Shown: piece after piece, positions 8,618 to 17,388 of the stretch
Position numbering within the stretch: the stretch's first letter is position 1
Layout of the letters: each line of letters opens with the position of its first letter
Assembly: GCA_903772945.1 (NCBI GenBank)
Contig: CAICTM010001824.1
Location: 1-22,090 of the forward strand
DNA: 22,090 nucleotides
Reading direction: 5' to 3'
From: Seminavis robusta
Taxonomy: Eukaryota > Bacillariophyta > Bacillariophyceae > Naviculales > Naviculaceae
The notes under the pieces: generated by a model
What the model saw: only the letters and a program-made list of their open reading frames with translations
What the model was told of the DNA's origin: nothing
Database searches by the model: none
Translations under genes and position numbers: made by a program

Positions 8618-9206
8618 GAGTTAGTTGGTGGATTGATATTTGCATACCTGTTGTCATCATTCACGCTGAACAAAAGAAAAAGAATCTGTCAGGAGGACGA
8701 CAGCAGAGCAATCATACATACAACATCGAAAAACAATAAAAGTAGAAAAGTATCAAGGACAGTTGCCGCCGACTATCTACCAGTGATCACAAAGCTGGCT
8801 TCACTTTCGATCACTCGCACTGCAGCGTGGGAACCCAAAGACCTTTTCTACTCAGCAGCAGTACAGCCGTAGCCACACAGCTCTACAGGCTGTGCCGTAG
8901 AGAAACAGAAATAAATGGTTCCTGCAGAAGTCACAAGCTACCAGTACTATTAATAGGTAGAAAAGAACAACCTCGCGGAACGTTTCGGAGAAACTTTCCG
9001 GGAGCTTTTGTTCTGATGTGTCTGAAAGGGCACAGCCACCGCAAGCTGAGTGTATCATCCGATTGCTTTGATGCGGACCATCGCATAACAACCGAGGCAA
9101 AAGTCAGAGTATCTCATAGTTTTGACCTGTTGTAGAAGATAAAAGTCTCCTCTTCCAACACCCAACTACTAATACCTATTACGGCAGCTATTGTTGAGTT
9201 CTAGGA
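8618..9206. other. Spacer between the MYND and first CRAL-TRIO genes
   Basis: Both flanking genes point right, so this holds the 3' UTR of one and the promoter of the other. I see no gene, RNA or repeat that I can support. An AATAAAAG stretch near 8735-8745 is a possible polyadenylation-type signal, but this is a weak motif. Confidence 0.35.
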
Positions 9207-10103
9207 ATGGAATCCCAGCAGCCTACCGCCAATGGTGGCATCATCAGTGGGCCCTCCATTCATGACGACAACACAGGAAACCACGTGTTTGACGATGTCA
9301 GTTTGATATGCCCTCAGGACCCAAGACGCATGGAGCTTACTCCGCTGGAACTGGTACAATCGCTGGAAATCAAGGCTGCCATTCATCTTTCTCCCGAAAT
9401 GGATCAAATCAAGGACTTTGACTGCGCCCAACTCGCCATTGTTGACGGGGATAACCGGGCAAAGACTCTGGAACGGGTGGCACACTTTCAAATCTTTCGG
9501 GAGGAATACGAGTTGAAGGATACCTTGGAAGAAGGTCTCCGGCTTGTAGAAGCCTTGGTTAAGCTAATGCCCAAGTTGATTCTCTGTGTCTCTCTCAACG
9601 TTGCGGATGGCAGCTACGTTTACATCATGGACTTGGCAGGCTTTGACCAAGATGCCCTCAAGACCATTGCGGATGAACGGGTTTTGATGGGAGGATTGTA
9701 CTACATGGCACACATTACCTCCGTGGACTTTTTCGCCATTCGGGCCGGTATCTACACGGTCATTGAATGCGAAGGATACGACTGGAGAAAGGTCAAAATG
9801 AGTACTAGACGACAGTGCTGGCAGGAAGTACTGGCCATTTATCCTCGTACCTTTCGTCAAATCAAGTACTTTCATCCCGGTCTATTTACCAATCTAGCCA
9901 TTTCGTGCCTGAGACGAATCGTTCCACTGGAGATTTTCCAAAAGATTGAAGTGGGGTGCGAATTTCCTGGTGGTCGATTGGATACCTTTTATGCCGTGCC
10001 TACCAGGAAGGCAGCCAACCAGAGACTCTTGCAACGAATGCGAGAGTGCCTCCGAGTCAAATTTCAACACAGGGAAAGCTTCCGTTTGCCAACCAGACTG
10101 TGA
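9207..10103 (+). CDS. CRAL-TRIO (Sec14-like) lipid-binding protein, copy A
   Basis: Intronless protein of 298 residues from ATG 9207 to TGA 10101-10103. CRAL-TRIO proteins bind a small hydrophobic ligand (phosphoinositide, phosphatidylcholine, tocopherol, retinal) in a closed pocket and often move it between membranes. The N-terminal 100 residues correspond to the helical CRAL-TRIO-N region. The lipid-binding fold follows at about 115-270, with a YIMDLAGFD strand, then IYPRTFRQIKYFHPG and the LRRIVPLEIFQKIEV segment, which match the order of the Sec14 family pattern (YP-x-R-x-K-x-IN, then a gate helix with VKPFL). No signal peptide or membrane segment is seen. The ligand cannot be told. A clear paralogue lies at 15760-16728 in inverted orientation and shares GRLDTFYAVP near the C-terminus. 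Confidence 0.88.
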   Translation: MESQQPTANGGIISGPSIHDDNTGNHVFDDVSLICPQDPRRMELTPLELVQSLEIKAAIHLSPEMDQIKDFDCAQLAIVDGDNRAKTLERVAHFQIFREEYELKDTLEEGLRLVEALVKLMPKLILCVSLNVADGSYVYIMDLAGFDQDALKTIADERVLMGGLYYMAHITSVDFFAIRAGIYTVIECEGYDWRKVKMSTRRQCWQEVLAIYPRTFRQIKYFHPGLFTNLAISCLRRIVPLEIFQKIEVGCEFPGGRLDTFYAVPTRKAANQRLLQRMRECLRVKFQHRESFRLPTRL

Positions 10104-10564
10104 GATGCGATTCGATGCATGCGAGAGCAGCACAATTCTGATTCGATGCAGTTCACAACAACAATGCATGCAGACACAGAAGATTTTTCCAACAATTCGC
10201 TACGCCTACGGTACATTTTTTGCTCCGCCTTTTAGTTTCACCGGGGTGAAACAAAAAGAATCGAATCGAATCGAGGATCGACCAAGTGTGAAACGATAGT
10301 TCGTCCTTTGGGAAAAGGAACGTTGAAGCCGAGCGATGATTGAAGTACACGAGCTTTGTGTACTGCTAACCGCAAGCTACTCTTATCTAGACATGATGCT
10401 CGAATTCGTGGGTTCGGAGAGCTATTGGCGCATTTCGCTGGTGGTGGCACACAAAACCTCTCACCCAGCCAAGGACCACGCACCTCACAATTGCTAGCCA
10501 TGAAGCACGTGGTCTCTATCACTATCAAACTTGCTGCCTGCAAATTGTCCAAGAATCCCCTTCA
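10104..10564. other. Spacer between two convergent genes
   Basis: The CRAL-TRIO copy A gene and the leftward 155-residue gene end towards each other here. A (GAATC)3 tract lies at 10258-10272. An open frame of about 110 codons at 10356-10685 overlaps the leftward gene on the opposite strand and lacks features. Confidence 0.4.
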
Positions 10565-11032
10565 TCAGCGTTGCCACACCCTAGCCTGGGCCACGAGGCA
10601 GCTTGGAATAATCTTGAAGTCACGCCCTGGATACTTCCACGGTATCGTCACTTCTTTCACTGGAATCCACAACCCATTTTCTTGACCAAGTTTCGTGACG
10701 TTTGCTCCTGGGATTGTCACCTTTTTCCCATTTACCATTCTTGTGTTCCCAATGATGATTGGTGTTACCGCTGTATTAGTCCCAATCTGTGGTTGCTTGA
10801 AGTTTCCATCCGCAGTCCCAAACACGCAGGCAATCGACCACTCCTTCAGTTTCTGATCCAACTTCTTCAGCTTCTGATCCTGCTCGATCTGTCTCTCCAC
10901 TATTCCTATTTTGATACTTTCTTCGCCCTTTTGTTTCAGCCAGTTGAGAGTTTCGTCATCCTTTATGGCTTCGATACCAGTATTTGCCTTGATTAGTGCG
11001 TCCAATTTGGCTCGTTGATCTCCCTCTGCCAT
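10565..11032 (-). CDS. Hypothetical protein, coiled-coil N-terminus
   Basis: Protein of 155 residues from ATG 11032-11030 to TGA 10567-10565. I recognise no family. The first 68 residues are highly charged and helical, ending in a Lys/Gln/Leu-rich heptad-like stretch (IEQDQKLKKLDQKLKEW) that suggests a coiled coil. The remainder is richer in Gly, Thr, Val, Ile and Pro, as in a beta-rich domain, with two Cys (69 and 144). No signal peptide or membrane segment is seen. It faces away from the plastid LON-domain gene across a 560-base spacer, so they could share a promoter region. The composition is protein-like throughout, which favours a real gene. Confidence 0.6.
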   Translation of the reverse strand: MAEGDQRAKLDALIKANTGIEAIKDDETLNWLKQKGEESIKIGIVERQIEQDQKLKKLDQKLKEWSIACVFGTADGNFKQPQIGTNTAVTPIIIGNTRMVNGKKVTIPGANVTKLGQENGLWIPVKEVTIPWKYPGRDFKIIPSCLVAQARVWQR

Positions 11033-11592
11033 TTCCTATAGTACCTATTTCCTTCCAGACTTTCCCACTTTTGCGTATCGTTCTCCTCGATGCAACTAAT
11101 GTTGTGTTTCTATTACATGTACTCGTACTGCAGCCGCTTTCGCTCCTGTGTACCAGGTCCGGTACCTGTGTCCTGTCGGTCGGGGCATCAGATCTGTTGG
11201 TACCGGTACCACCTGGTACTGTACTGGTACAGTCGTACCGGTACGTGTTTTCGAGGCAGAGCTCTTTGATTTCGAGCCTTCCCGATCTTCTTGTTGGCCG
11301 CGCGCGCAGTACCAGCGCACCGAGGATGCGTTTTCGTTTTCGAATCTTTCATCGAATCACAAACGAATACAGTAATACTCGAATCGAATCGAATCGAATC
11401 GAATCCAAGCAATTAATTCTTCGATCACGTCAGATGCCACATTCTTCGAAATTCGTGAGATGACAACCTTCATCCTTCAACCTCCGTGCGCTGACCGTAC
11501 CGATATGATGTGCCAAGGCAAGCTGATCGAGGGCCAATGATGTGAATGGCAACAAAAAAGCTCTGTTTGTTTGATTGTATCCGGAAAGCACC
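11033..11592. promoter_or_regulatory. Divergent intergenic region with GTACCGGTAC palindromes and a (GAATC)5 tract
   Basis: This separates the leftward 155-residue gene from the rightward LON-domain gene, so both promoters should lie here. It contains GGTACCGGTACC (11199-11210), CGTACCGGTACG (11234-11245), several GGTACC/GTACTG words between them, and five copies of GAATC at 11381-11405. No classical TATA element was picked out. The regulatory role is inferred from position only. Confidence 0.45.
11381..11405 (+). repeat. (GAATC)5 pentanucleotide microsatellite
   Basis: Five perfect head-to-tail copies of GAATC. Shorter runs of the same unit lie at 10258-10272 (three copies) and 12801-12810 (two copies), all in spacers. 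The longest two tracts flank the 155-residue gene. Confidence 0.85.
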
Positions 11593-12552
11593 ATGATATC
11601 CTCTCTACGTATACGGGTCTCCTGGATGCTGCTCTTATCCAGCAGTTCCTTGTTATCCCTCTTTCCTTGCGCGGATGCCTTTCTTATTATTGGCACGGTT
11701 CCATGGAGCCATGTTTCTTCCACTGGTACATGTAGTAGCAGCAGTAGTTGGTTGCGCATGAGCAGTGACAGTGACAGTGACGATTTTATGAAATCGCTTC
11801 AATCCCGCATGGCCCAAGTGGAAGACAGCGACAGCAAATTGCCGATTGTGGTCTTGGACACGATGTTACCCCGTCAAGTGTTGAAGATCGAAGTGGAAAA
11901 TGACATTTTCCAAGCCCTCGTGAAAGACTGTGTGGAACGAGAGTCGCTTCGTTTTGGTATGATTGGGACGGCTACGTTGGCCAATACGGGACAATCCTGG
12001 CCGTTGCAAAATGGCGTCGAAGTGGAAATTGTGGATCCACCCCAAGTTGTGGATGGACAATTGCCAGCAGACGGAGGCAACAATAAGGCATTACGTGTCA
12101 AGCTACAAGCGGGACGACGATTTCGCATCGATCAAAAGGATCTACAAACCAATCCGGCTGGATGGACCGAAGCGCGAGTGGAATGGTTAAATGAGGAAAC
12201 CGAGGAACCGGAAGATCCATTATCGATGGCCCGAGCCATTCATGTATGCGTTAAAATCACAAAACGAAACCTGATTGATCAATGGGTGGAACTGGCCAAA
12301 ACCAAGGAACATTTTGAAGGACAAATTGATCAATTACTAGAAGATTTGGGAGAACTGCCACCCGTAGAGGAACCCTCGGAACTAGCGTTTTGGGTAGGAG
12401 CCCTCGTCAATCCATTGCCCGCCATGGGTGTCGCCATGGAAATTCGACCGCAATTGCTCATGGCAAAGACCGCCGAAGAACGGATTGGAACAGCCTACAA
12501 GGGATTGATTGCATCCATTGCACACATGGATGGAACCAAACCTCTCTTTTGA
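11593..12552 (+). CDS. Plastid-targeted LON substrate-binding-domain protein
   Basis: Protein of 319 residues from ATG 11593 (context ACCATGA) to TGA 12550-12552. The frame extends a few codons upstream without another ATG. Residues 1-29 look like a signal peptide with a hydrophobic Leu/Ser core and end in CADA; Phe 30 follows, giving the ADA|F signature of bipartite diatom plastid leaders. A Ser-rich transit-like stretch comes next. From about residue 82 (KLPIVVLDTMLPRQVLKIEV) to the end it matches the LON N-terminal, PUA-like domain: the phrase lining up with the family's FPL-x-x-VLFPG, an FGMIG strand, and a C-terminal helical part including ELAFWVGALVNPLP. No AAA ATPase or Ser/Lys protease domain follows, so it is not a full Lon protease. 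It may be a plastid substrate-binding or adaptor protein; that role is inference. Confidence 0.85.
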   Translation: MISSLRIRVSWMLLLSSSSLLSLFPCADAFLIIGTVPWSHVSSTGTCSSSSSWLRMSSDSDSDDFMKSLQSRMAQVEDSDSKLPIVVLDTMLPRQVLKIEVENDIFQALVKDCVERESLRFGMIGTATLANTGQSWPLQNGVEVEIVDPPQVVDGQLPADGGNNKALRVKLQAGRRFRIDQKDLQTNPAGWTEARVEWLNEETEEPEDPLSMARAIHVCVKITKRNLIDQWVELAKTKEHFEGQIDQLLEDLGELPPVEEPSELAFWVGALVNPLPAMGVAMEIRPQLLMAKTAEERIGTAYKGLIASIAHMDGTKPLF

Positions 12553-13022
12553 ATTCTGAGCATTATGCAGGCTACCGTTCGGTATGGATGGCAACAGTAG
12601 TTAGGATGGTACCACACGAAACCAACACGTTTGGGGCAGCAGGTTTGCACGTTTTAGAAACGAAAAGTGAACCAAAAAAATGCCACGTCCATCATCTAAA
12701 GCAAATCCATGAATCCATTGGGAAGGTATTTGATTACTGGCCACAACTACTTTTTATGGATGAGTTTTAGTTAGGAGGAGTACCGTAGTCTTAGACGAAG
12801 GAATCGAATCAATTCTGGCATCTTCGTGTGCACGTATCCCAAACCCCTTCCATCCTCAGTCAACGAACTGGTTTGCTGCGTCGAATCACTTGGTTGCACC
12901 ACAACGTTGACAGGTACCATGTACTTCTAGTTTTCTCTGGAGGGGTGAAATTGCTCCTGGGAGCATTCATTCATTCCATATTCGTTAGACTGATACGATA
13001 CTACCGTAGCTAGCAACTGAAT
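12553..13022. other. Spacer between two convergent genes
   Basis: It separates the ends of the LON-domain gene and the leftward CaaX gene. I see TACCGTAG near 12781 and 13002, a GTAGCTAGC run near 13006, and GAATCGAATC (12801-12810). No gene is supported. Confidence 0.4.
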
Positions 13023-13253
13023 TCATAAAATGGTGCATGGGATAGGTATACAACAGCCATACCCCGCTGGTCGTCCCGATTCCGTGCCGCCATCCTGGGG
13101 TCCTGTACCAGCCGCCCTCGGCGGAGCTGGAGCTTCGTCCTTGGCACCACCATTGATGCGGCCAGGCTGCGCGGTCTTGCGGACAGTCTTTGTCACTGTC
13201 GTCTTGGAGCCATCAGGGTTCACACGAGTTTCCGTCGTTACCGTCTCTTCCAT
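13023..13253 (-). CDS. Small protein with C-terminal CaaX prenylation motif
   Basis: Protein of 76 residues from ATG 13253-13251 to TGA 13025-13023. The same frame runs further upstream but without an ATG. The N-terminus is Thr/Val/Lys-rich (EETVTTETRVNPDGSKTTVT), the middle is Pro/Gly/Ala-rich and probably disordered, and the end is GYGCCIPIPCTIL. The last four residues, CTIL, fit a CaaX box; a final Leu favours geranylgeranylation by GGTase-I. The nearby CC pair could be palmitoylated, as in Ras-type tails. The likely result is a peripheral membrane protein, but this is inference from the tail only. No family is recognised. It shares a 400-base divergent spacer with the agmatine deiminase gene. 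Confidence 0.6.
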   Translation of the reverse strand: MEETVTTETRVNPDGSKTTVTKTVRKTAQPGRINGGAKDEAPAPPRAAGTGPQDGGTESGRPAGYGCCIPIPCTIL

Positions 13254-13653
13254 GATAATTGAAGTAATAATCTGATAGATGTTTCTATCAAGCAAGTCTG
13301 TCAATAAGTTCTGTACGGGGAGACAACAAGGTCCCAACAGCGACAACAGAGGCAACGACCGTTGAAAAGACCAGAAACGTATCTACGGTAGGGTTAAGCA
13401 TTTCGTCTCGAAGAGCCGAAAGATCAGATCCAAAAGAGCGTATCTACGGTAGGGTTAGGAAACGGCAGTTTACGTGACTGAACCCGAAGATACCTTGCCT
13501 GCACGGGACCTTGAGACCTCTTTTGCTTCATGGATGATGAAAGCTCTAGCTAGCTAGTAGAAGGACAGAGGAATCTGATGTACAAACTGGAGCACAATTC
13601 TATCGATACATAAAGGACAGATAGATGGATAGAAGACAGATATTGGAGAAACC
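13254..13653. promoter_or_regulatory. Divergent intergenic region with a repeated TAGGGTTA element
   Basis: This region should hold the promoters of the leftward CaaX gene and the rightward agmatine deiminase gene. The 19-base direct repeat CGTATCTACGGTAGGGTTA occurs at 13378-13396 and 13439-13457, 61 bases apart start to start. Its TAGGGTTA end resembles a telomere-type unit or the plant telo-box. A CTAGCTAGCTAG run lies near 13546-13557. The role is inferred from position and exact repetition. Confidence 0.5.
13378..13457 (+). repeat. 19-bp direct repeat with TAGGGTTA core
   Basis: Two exact copies of CGTATCTACGGTAGGGTTA at 13378-13396 and 13439-13457, with unrelated sequence between. The copies combine the TACGGTA word found across the spacers with a telomere-like TAGGGTTA. 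Confidence 0.8.
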
Positions 13654-14739
13654 ATGATGAATCCCTTTCGACGCCACAAGAGTGACTCCAAAGTCGTCCC
13701 TCGCATTCCCACCAGCGACAAATTCCGCATGCCACCGGAAGAATATCCCCACGAAGGAACTTGGTTGCAATGGCCTCATAACTTTGGTTGGGATCCAGAC
13801 CATGTCCAGCGCTATGAAGCCACTTGGATTGCCATGACACAAGCCTTGCATACCGGAGAAAAGGTTCACATTATTGTCTACAACGATGCCGAACAAGAAC
13901 GAGTACAACACATCCTGTCCCAACCACCCAATAGTATGGACATGACACAGATTGACTTTTACACATTCCACACCGATGATGTCTGGGTACGAGACAATGG
14001 TCCCATTTTTGTATTCGATACTAACAGTGAAGATGAGGAAGAACTCTGTATTACCAATTGGATCTTCAATGCATGGGGTGGCAAGGCAGATGATTACTAT
14101 GACAATTACGTCCCCCTGAAAGTGGGACATGCCCTGGAACTGCCCGTCATGGATGTTCCCATGGTGCTCGAGGGTGGATCCATCGAAGTGGATGGACGTG
14201 GCACACTCATGGCCAAACGATCTTCCATTCTCAATGCCAATCGAAACAAGGGGTGGACCCAACAAGATGCCGAACGATTCTTTTCACATTACCTGGGTGT
14301 CACCAACTTTATTTGGTTGGATGGCAAAAAGGGAGGATCGGATATTACCGATGATCATATTGATGGCACGGCTCGATTTGCCAATGGAGACACCATTGTG
14401 ACGTTTTACAAGGAGGACTTTGTTGCACCCAAGGAATACAAGATTTTACAAAATGCCAAGGATGCACAGGGTCAACCCTACAAGATGGTTCACTTGCCCT
14501 GTACCAAACACAAACTCAAACGTGTGGGCGATTATGGCATTTACACCAACTTTTATGTCGCCAACAAGGTCGTGTTGGTTCCTGCGTTTGACGATCCCAA
14601 TGACAAGGTTGCCATGGACAAACTGGCAAGGCTCTATCCAACACGCCAAGCTGTGGGCATTCCCTGTACCGAAGTTTATCGGGATGGTGGACTCGTACAC
14701 TGCATAACACAACAACAGCCAGCAAAGCAAAGAAAATGA
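13654..14739 (+). CDS. Agmatine deiminase family protein (agmatine iminohydrolase)
   Basis: Intronless protein of 361 residues from ATG 13654 to TGA 14737-14739; a second ATG follows at once. It belongs to the PAD_porph/agmatine deiminase family of the guanidino-group modifying enzymes. Visible motifs, in order: EGTWLQWPHN (34-43), DDVWVRDNGP (108-117), EGGS (173-176), ITDDHIDGTARF (231-242, with the catalytic His 235) and GGLVHCITQQQP (345-356, with the nucleophile Cys 350). All core catalytic residues appear present. The usual reaction is agmatine to N-carbamoylputrescine plus ammonia, one step from arginine to putrescine; another guanidino substrate cannot be excluded. Length is normal for the family. 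No targeting peptide is seen, so the enzyme is probably cytosolic. In diatoms putrescine also feeds the long-chain polyamines of silica deposition; that link is inference. Confidence 0.93.
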   Translation: MMNPFRRHKSDSKVVPRIPTSDKFRMPPEEYPHEGTWLQWPHNFGWDPDHVQRYEATWIAMTQALHTGEKVHIIVYNDAEQERVQHILSQPPNSMDMTQIDFYTFHTDDVWVRDNGPIFVFDTNSEDEEELCITNWIFNAWGGKADDYYDNYVPLKVGHALELPVMDVPMVLEGGSIEVDGRGTLMAKRSSILNANRNKGWTQQDAERFFSHYLGVTNFIWLDGKKGGSDITDDHIDGTARFANGDTIVTFYKEDFVAPKEYKILQNAKDAQGQPYKMVHLPCTKHKLKRVGDYGIYTNFYVANKVVLVPAFDDPNDKVAMDKLARLYPTRQAVGIPCTEVYRDGGLVHCITQQQPAKQRK

Positions 14740-15759
14740 AATCAAATAAGTTAGTCAGTTATTGAATTAGTTGGTTGCTTTTTGCTTTTGCAAATGTGGA
14801 ACTGGAGTCGAGTCAGTCAAAGGATGGATACTTGTCACCGTTAGTTGCAACAGATTGATCATTATAGGAATTCGTGTTTTTATAATTTTGGTGTCCGTAC
14901 CACCACCACAGGGACACCTCCCGTGAAACAACGGAGTTGCCGTGTAGCTAGCTAGGCAGCTGTCAACCAGTACCGGTACCAGTATCGGGAATGCGACAAT
15001 GCATACCGTAGGGAAGTGGCCATGGCATGGACTCGACCGAACCAAGCGTATCAGAGTACCGTAAGGGTTTGCAAGTTCGTTGTCCCTGGCCCAGGCCCTC
15101 TGCTTGTTCTCTTGGAAAGATCTCACAAACCAAACAAAAACAACATACCTCCCCACAACACAGAAACGCTACTTGTAGGGTAAGGACAATGTACGGTAAG
15201 ATTAGAGCGAACTGAACTAAAATGAAACGTTGAGGTGCATGTTACAAGTTAAATCATCTGCTCGAGTTATTTGAATCAATCAATCGAATCTTCCTGTCAA
15301 TTCTTCGGTTGAGCCAACAGTCAGTCAGTCATGAATGAGGGCCATGCTTGCTAGCTAGACCATACCAATTTGTTGGCTTGGCAACCGCATACAATGGTCG
15401 ACTGCAACGTTTCCTGCCTGCCGGACTAGCTAGTCTTTCTAGACTTGCTCATTCCTTGCAGCACAGCAGACTCGACTCCTCCGCAGGGTGCGGCCTCATC
15501 ATCCGACAGTCACTCGAACTGTAAAGTACCGTACGTTGTCGCACCGCGTAGGCATCATCATTATCTGTGAAGGATGGGAACCCCAATGCAGGTTGCTGTC
15601 AGAATGGAGTGCGAATTGTGAGGGTTGTCTGTCCTTTATATTTTCGACGTCACTCCTACGGTAGCCAGGCAGCAAGGTGTGCATCATTCCCCGAGCGAAC
15701 AGAAGAAAGCTGTCCCAAAACGACTGTTGATTAAATTGTCGACCCACTTTCATGACTTA
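14740..15759. other. Long spacer with palindromes and TAGC runs
   Basis: This lies between the ends of two convergent genes (agmatine deiminase and CRAL-TRIO copy B). It carries GTAGCTAGCTAGG (14942-14954), GTACCGGTAC (14970-14979), TACCGTAGGG near 15004, GTAGGGTAAGG near 15175 and CTAGCTAG runs near 15352 and 15426. The open frames found (129 codons or fewer) lack protein-like features. Confidence 0.45.
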
Positions 15760-16728
15760 TTACGGCTCTTCGACGTCTCCTGCTGTCTGTGGTTGCCCTA
15801 CTTGTTGTTGTTCTGCTTGCTCGCCATCTTGCTGTTCATCTGGATTCAACCGAAAGGTTCGTCGGTGTTCGTATCGAATTTGCAGGCATTGCTTTGCTCT
15901 AGCCTGGAATCGTTGATTGGCCACTTGGTGGGATGGTACGGCATAAAAGGTATCGAGACGACCACCATTACTAAATGTGCATCCCACTTGAATTTTGGAG
16001 AATAGTTCCAATGGAAGAAAGCGTTTCATGAGGGAAGCAGCCAGATTGGCCACGAGCCCGGTATTGAAGTACTTTAACTGTTTGACATTGACGGGATAGA
16101 TGCCCAATACTTCTTGCCAAATGCGTCGTCTGGTTTTCATCGTGTACTGTTTCCAATTGTATCCTTCGGTTTCCATGACGGCATAAGCTCCCTGTCGAAT
16201 GGCAAAAAAGTCGGGACACAAAAAGTGGCCGATGTTCAACGCCGTCCCCATGAGTGCCTTGTCATCTTCGACCGTGCGAATTTTGGTTTCTTCAAAATTG
16301 GCAATGTCCACCACCAAAATGTAGTTGCCCTCGTCTTGATTGTACGCCAAATCCAACATGAATTTGGGCATTAGTTGCATAAAGTGTTCGACCAATCGCA
16401 CGTTTTCGTCGTAGGAGTCCTGAAACCCATATTCCGCTCGCACCGTTTGAAAGTGCCTCGCTCGTTCCAAGGCGCGTTCAACATTAGAGTGATCCACCAA
16501 TGCCAATTGCACATAGTCAAAATCCGGCAAATCGTCTATATCGGGACAAGCTTCGATCGCCGTCTTGATGGCCAACGCTTCGTGCCGTTCCGTCGCCGTC
16601 AAATTCATGCGGAAGTCGTGACGCGGACATGCAAACGACTCTCTATTATTGCTATTACTAGTATCTTCGTCATCGTCACTTTGGTCGCCTGCCGCTGCCG
16701 CTGCCGCTGCGTTGAGTTGTTCGTTCAT
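15760..16728 (-). CDS. CRAL-TRIO (Sec14-like) lipid-binding protein, copy B
   Basis: Intronless protein of 322 residues from ATG 16728-16726 to TAA 15762-15760. It aligns along nearly its whole length with copy A at 9207-10103; shared blocks include ALERARHFQ/TLERVAHFQ, RLVE...LMPK, DFFAIR, RR-x-x-WQEVL-x-IYP, KYF-x-x-GL and GRLDTFYAVP. The lipid-binding fold spans about 125-285, with the ILVVDIANFE strand and the LMKRFLPLELFSKIQV gate segment. It differs from copy A in its ends: the N-terminus has an uninterrupted Ala run (AAAAAAAG, encoded by GCC/GCT-type repeats near 16690-16712) followed by an acidic Asp/Asn/Ser stretch, and the C-terminus has a Gln/Glu-rich tail of about 28 residues. No signal peptide is visible. 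The ligand is unknown. Confidence 0.88.
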   Translation of the reverse strand: MNEQLNAAAAAAAGDQSDDDEDTSNSNNRESFACPRHDFRMNLTATERHEALAIKTAIEACPDIDDLPDFDYVQLALVDHSNVERALERARHFQTVRAEYGFQDSYDENVRLVEHFMQLMPKFMLDLAYNQDEGNYILVVDIANFEETKIRTVEDDKALMGTALNIGHFLCPDFFAIRQGAYAVMETEGYNWKQYTMKTRRRIWQEVLGIYPVNVKQLKYFNTGLVANLAASLMKRFLPLELFSKIQVGCTFSNGGRLDTFYAVPSHQVANQRFQARAKQCLQIRYEHRRTFRLNPDEQQDGEQAEQQQVGQPQTAGDVEEP

Positions 16729-17388
16729 TGTCGAGATACTATATTAGGAGAGGTAGATAGTAATAATAGGAGCGCCACAAGCTAGGACTAACTGCTTGAT
16801 TGCTTGTGCCCTAGCTAGCTAGTAGCTAGCTACCGGTAGTGTCTACTTTTGGAAGATGAATAATCCCGGAAAATGAAAGGATCGGAGAGGAGGGGGGGGT
16901 GTGGACGTGTCAGCAATCCAGAATTTCGACGCTTCTTTTTGCTTCAACAGGCCCTTCGATACCGTAGATAACCTCCACACTCTCGGTAAAAATTTTCCTA
17001 AGTACAAGGCGTGGCGTGGAACCCGAGATCGGCGTGGAACGTACAGTACCATGGACCACAAAACTCAAGGTAGAGAAGAGGAAATGGAGTGGAAGTTGCA
17101 ACGAACGTGCCACACAAGCACACTTTTAAAATAACAACCATTCTAGGCGCCGCAAACTTGGACGGGATGGAATGGGGAGAGGTTGTAAACATCGCTGGCG
17201 AGGTGATCGGGTGTTTTCCTTATCATCTCAAAGCCGGCTTTTTCAATGTTTTGAAAAGCCTGACAGCCGACTAGAAGCCGACTGCGTACGCGAAATAACT
17301 TGCAATTGTTGCGAATGGGACAGGCATAACAATGAGGCATTCGGTCCAGTGAGTTATCTGTTTCACGATACAGTAGAGAACGAAAAAC
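16729..17388. other. Upstream region of CRAL-TRIO copy B, no further gene supported
   Basis: It holds a long TAGC cluster (about 16810-16832, CTAGCTAGCTAGTAGCTAGC) followed by TACCGGTAG. A G-run (GGAGAGGAGGGGGGGTG) lies near 16886-16902. Short open frames on both strands overlap each other and show no domain. Confidence 0.4.

Noticed and set aside
8148..8660. 170-codon minus-strand frame opposite the MYND gene
   Set aside because: It is antisense to the MYND finger, whose zinc ligands are clearly read on the plus strand.
10356..10685. 109-codon plus-strand frame
   Set aside because: It overlaps the 3' part of the leftward 155-residue gene, whose composition is more protein-like.
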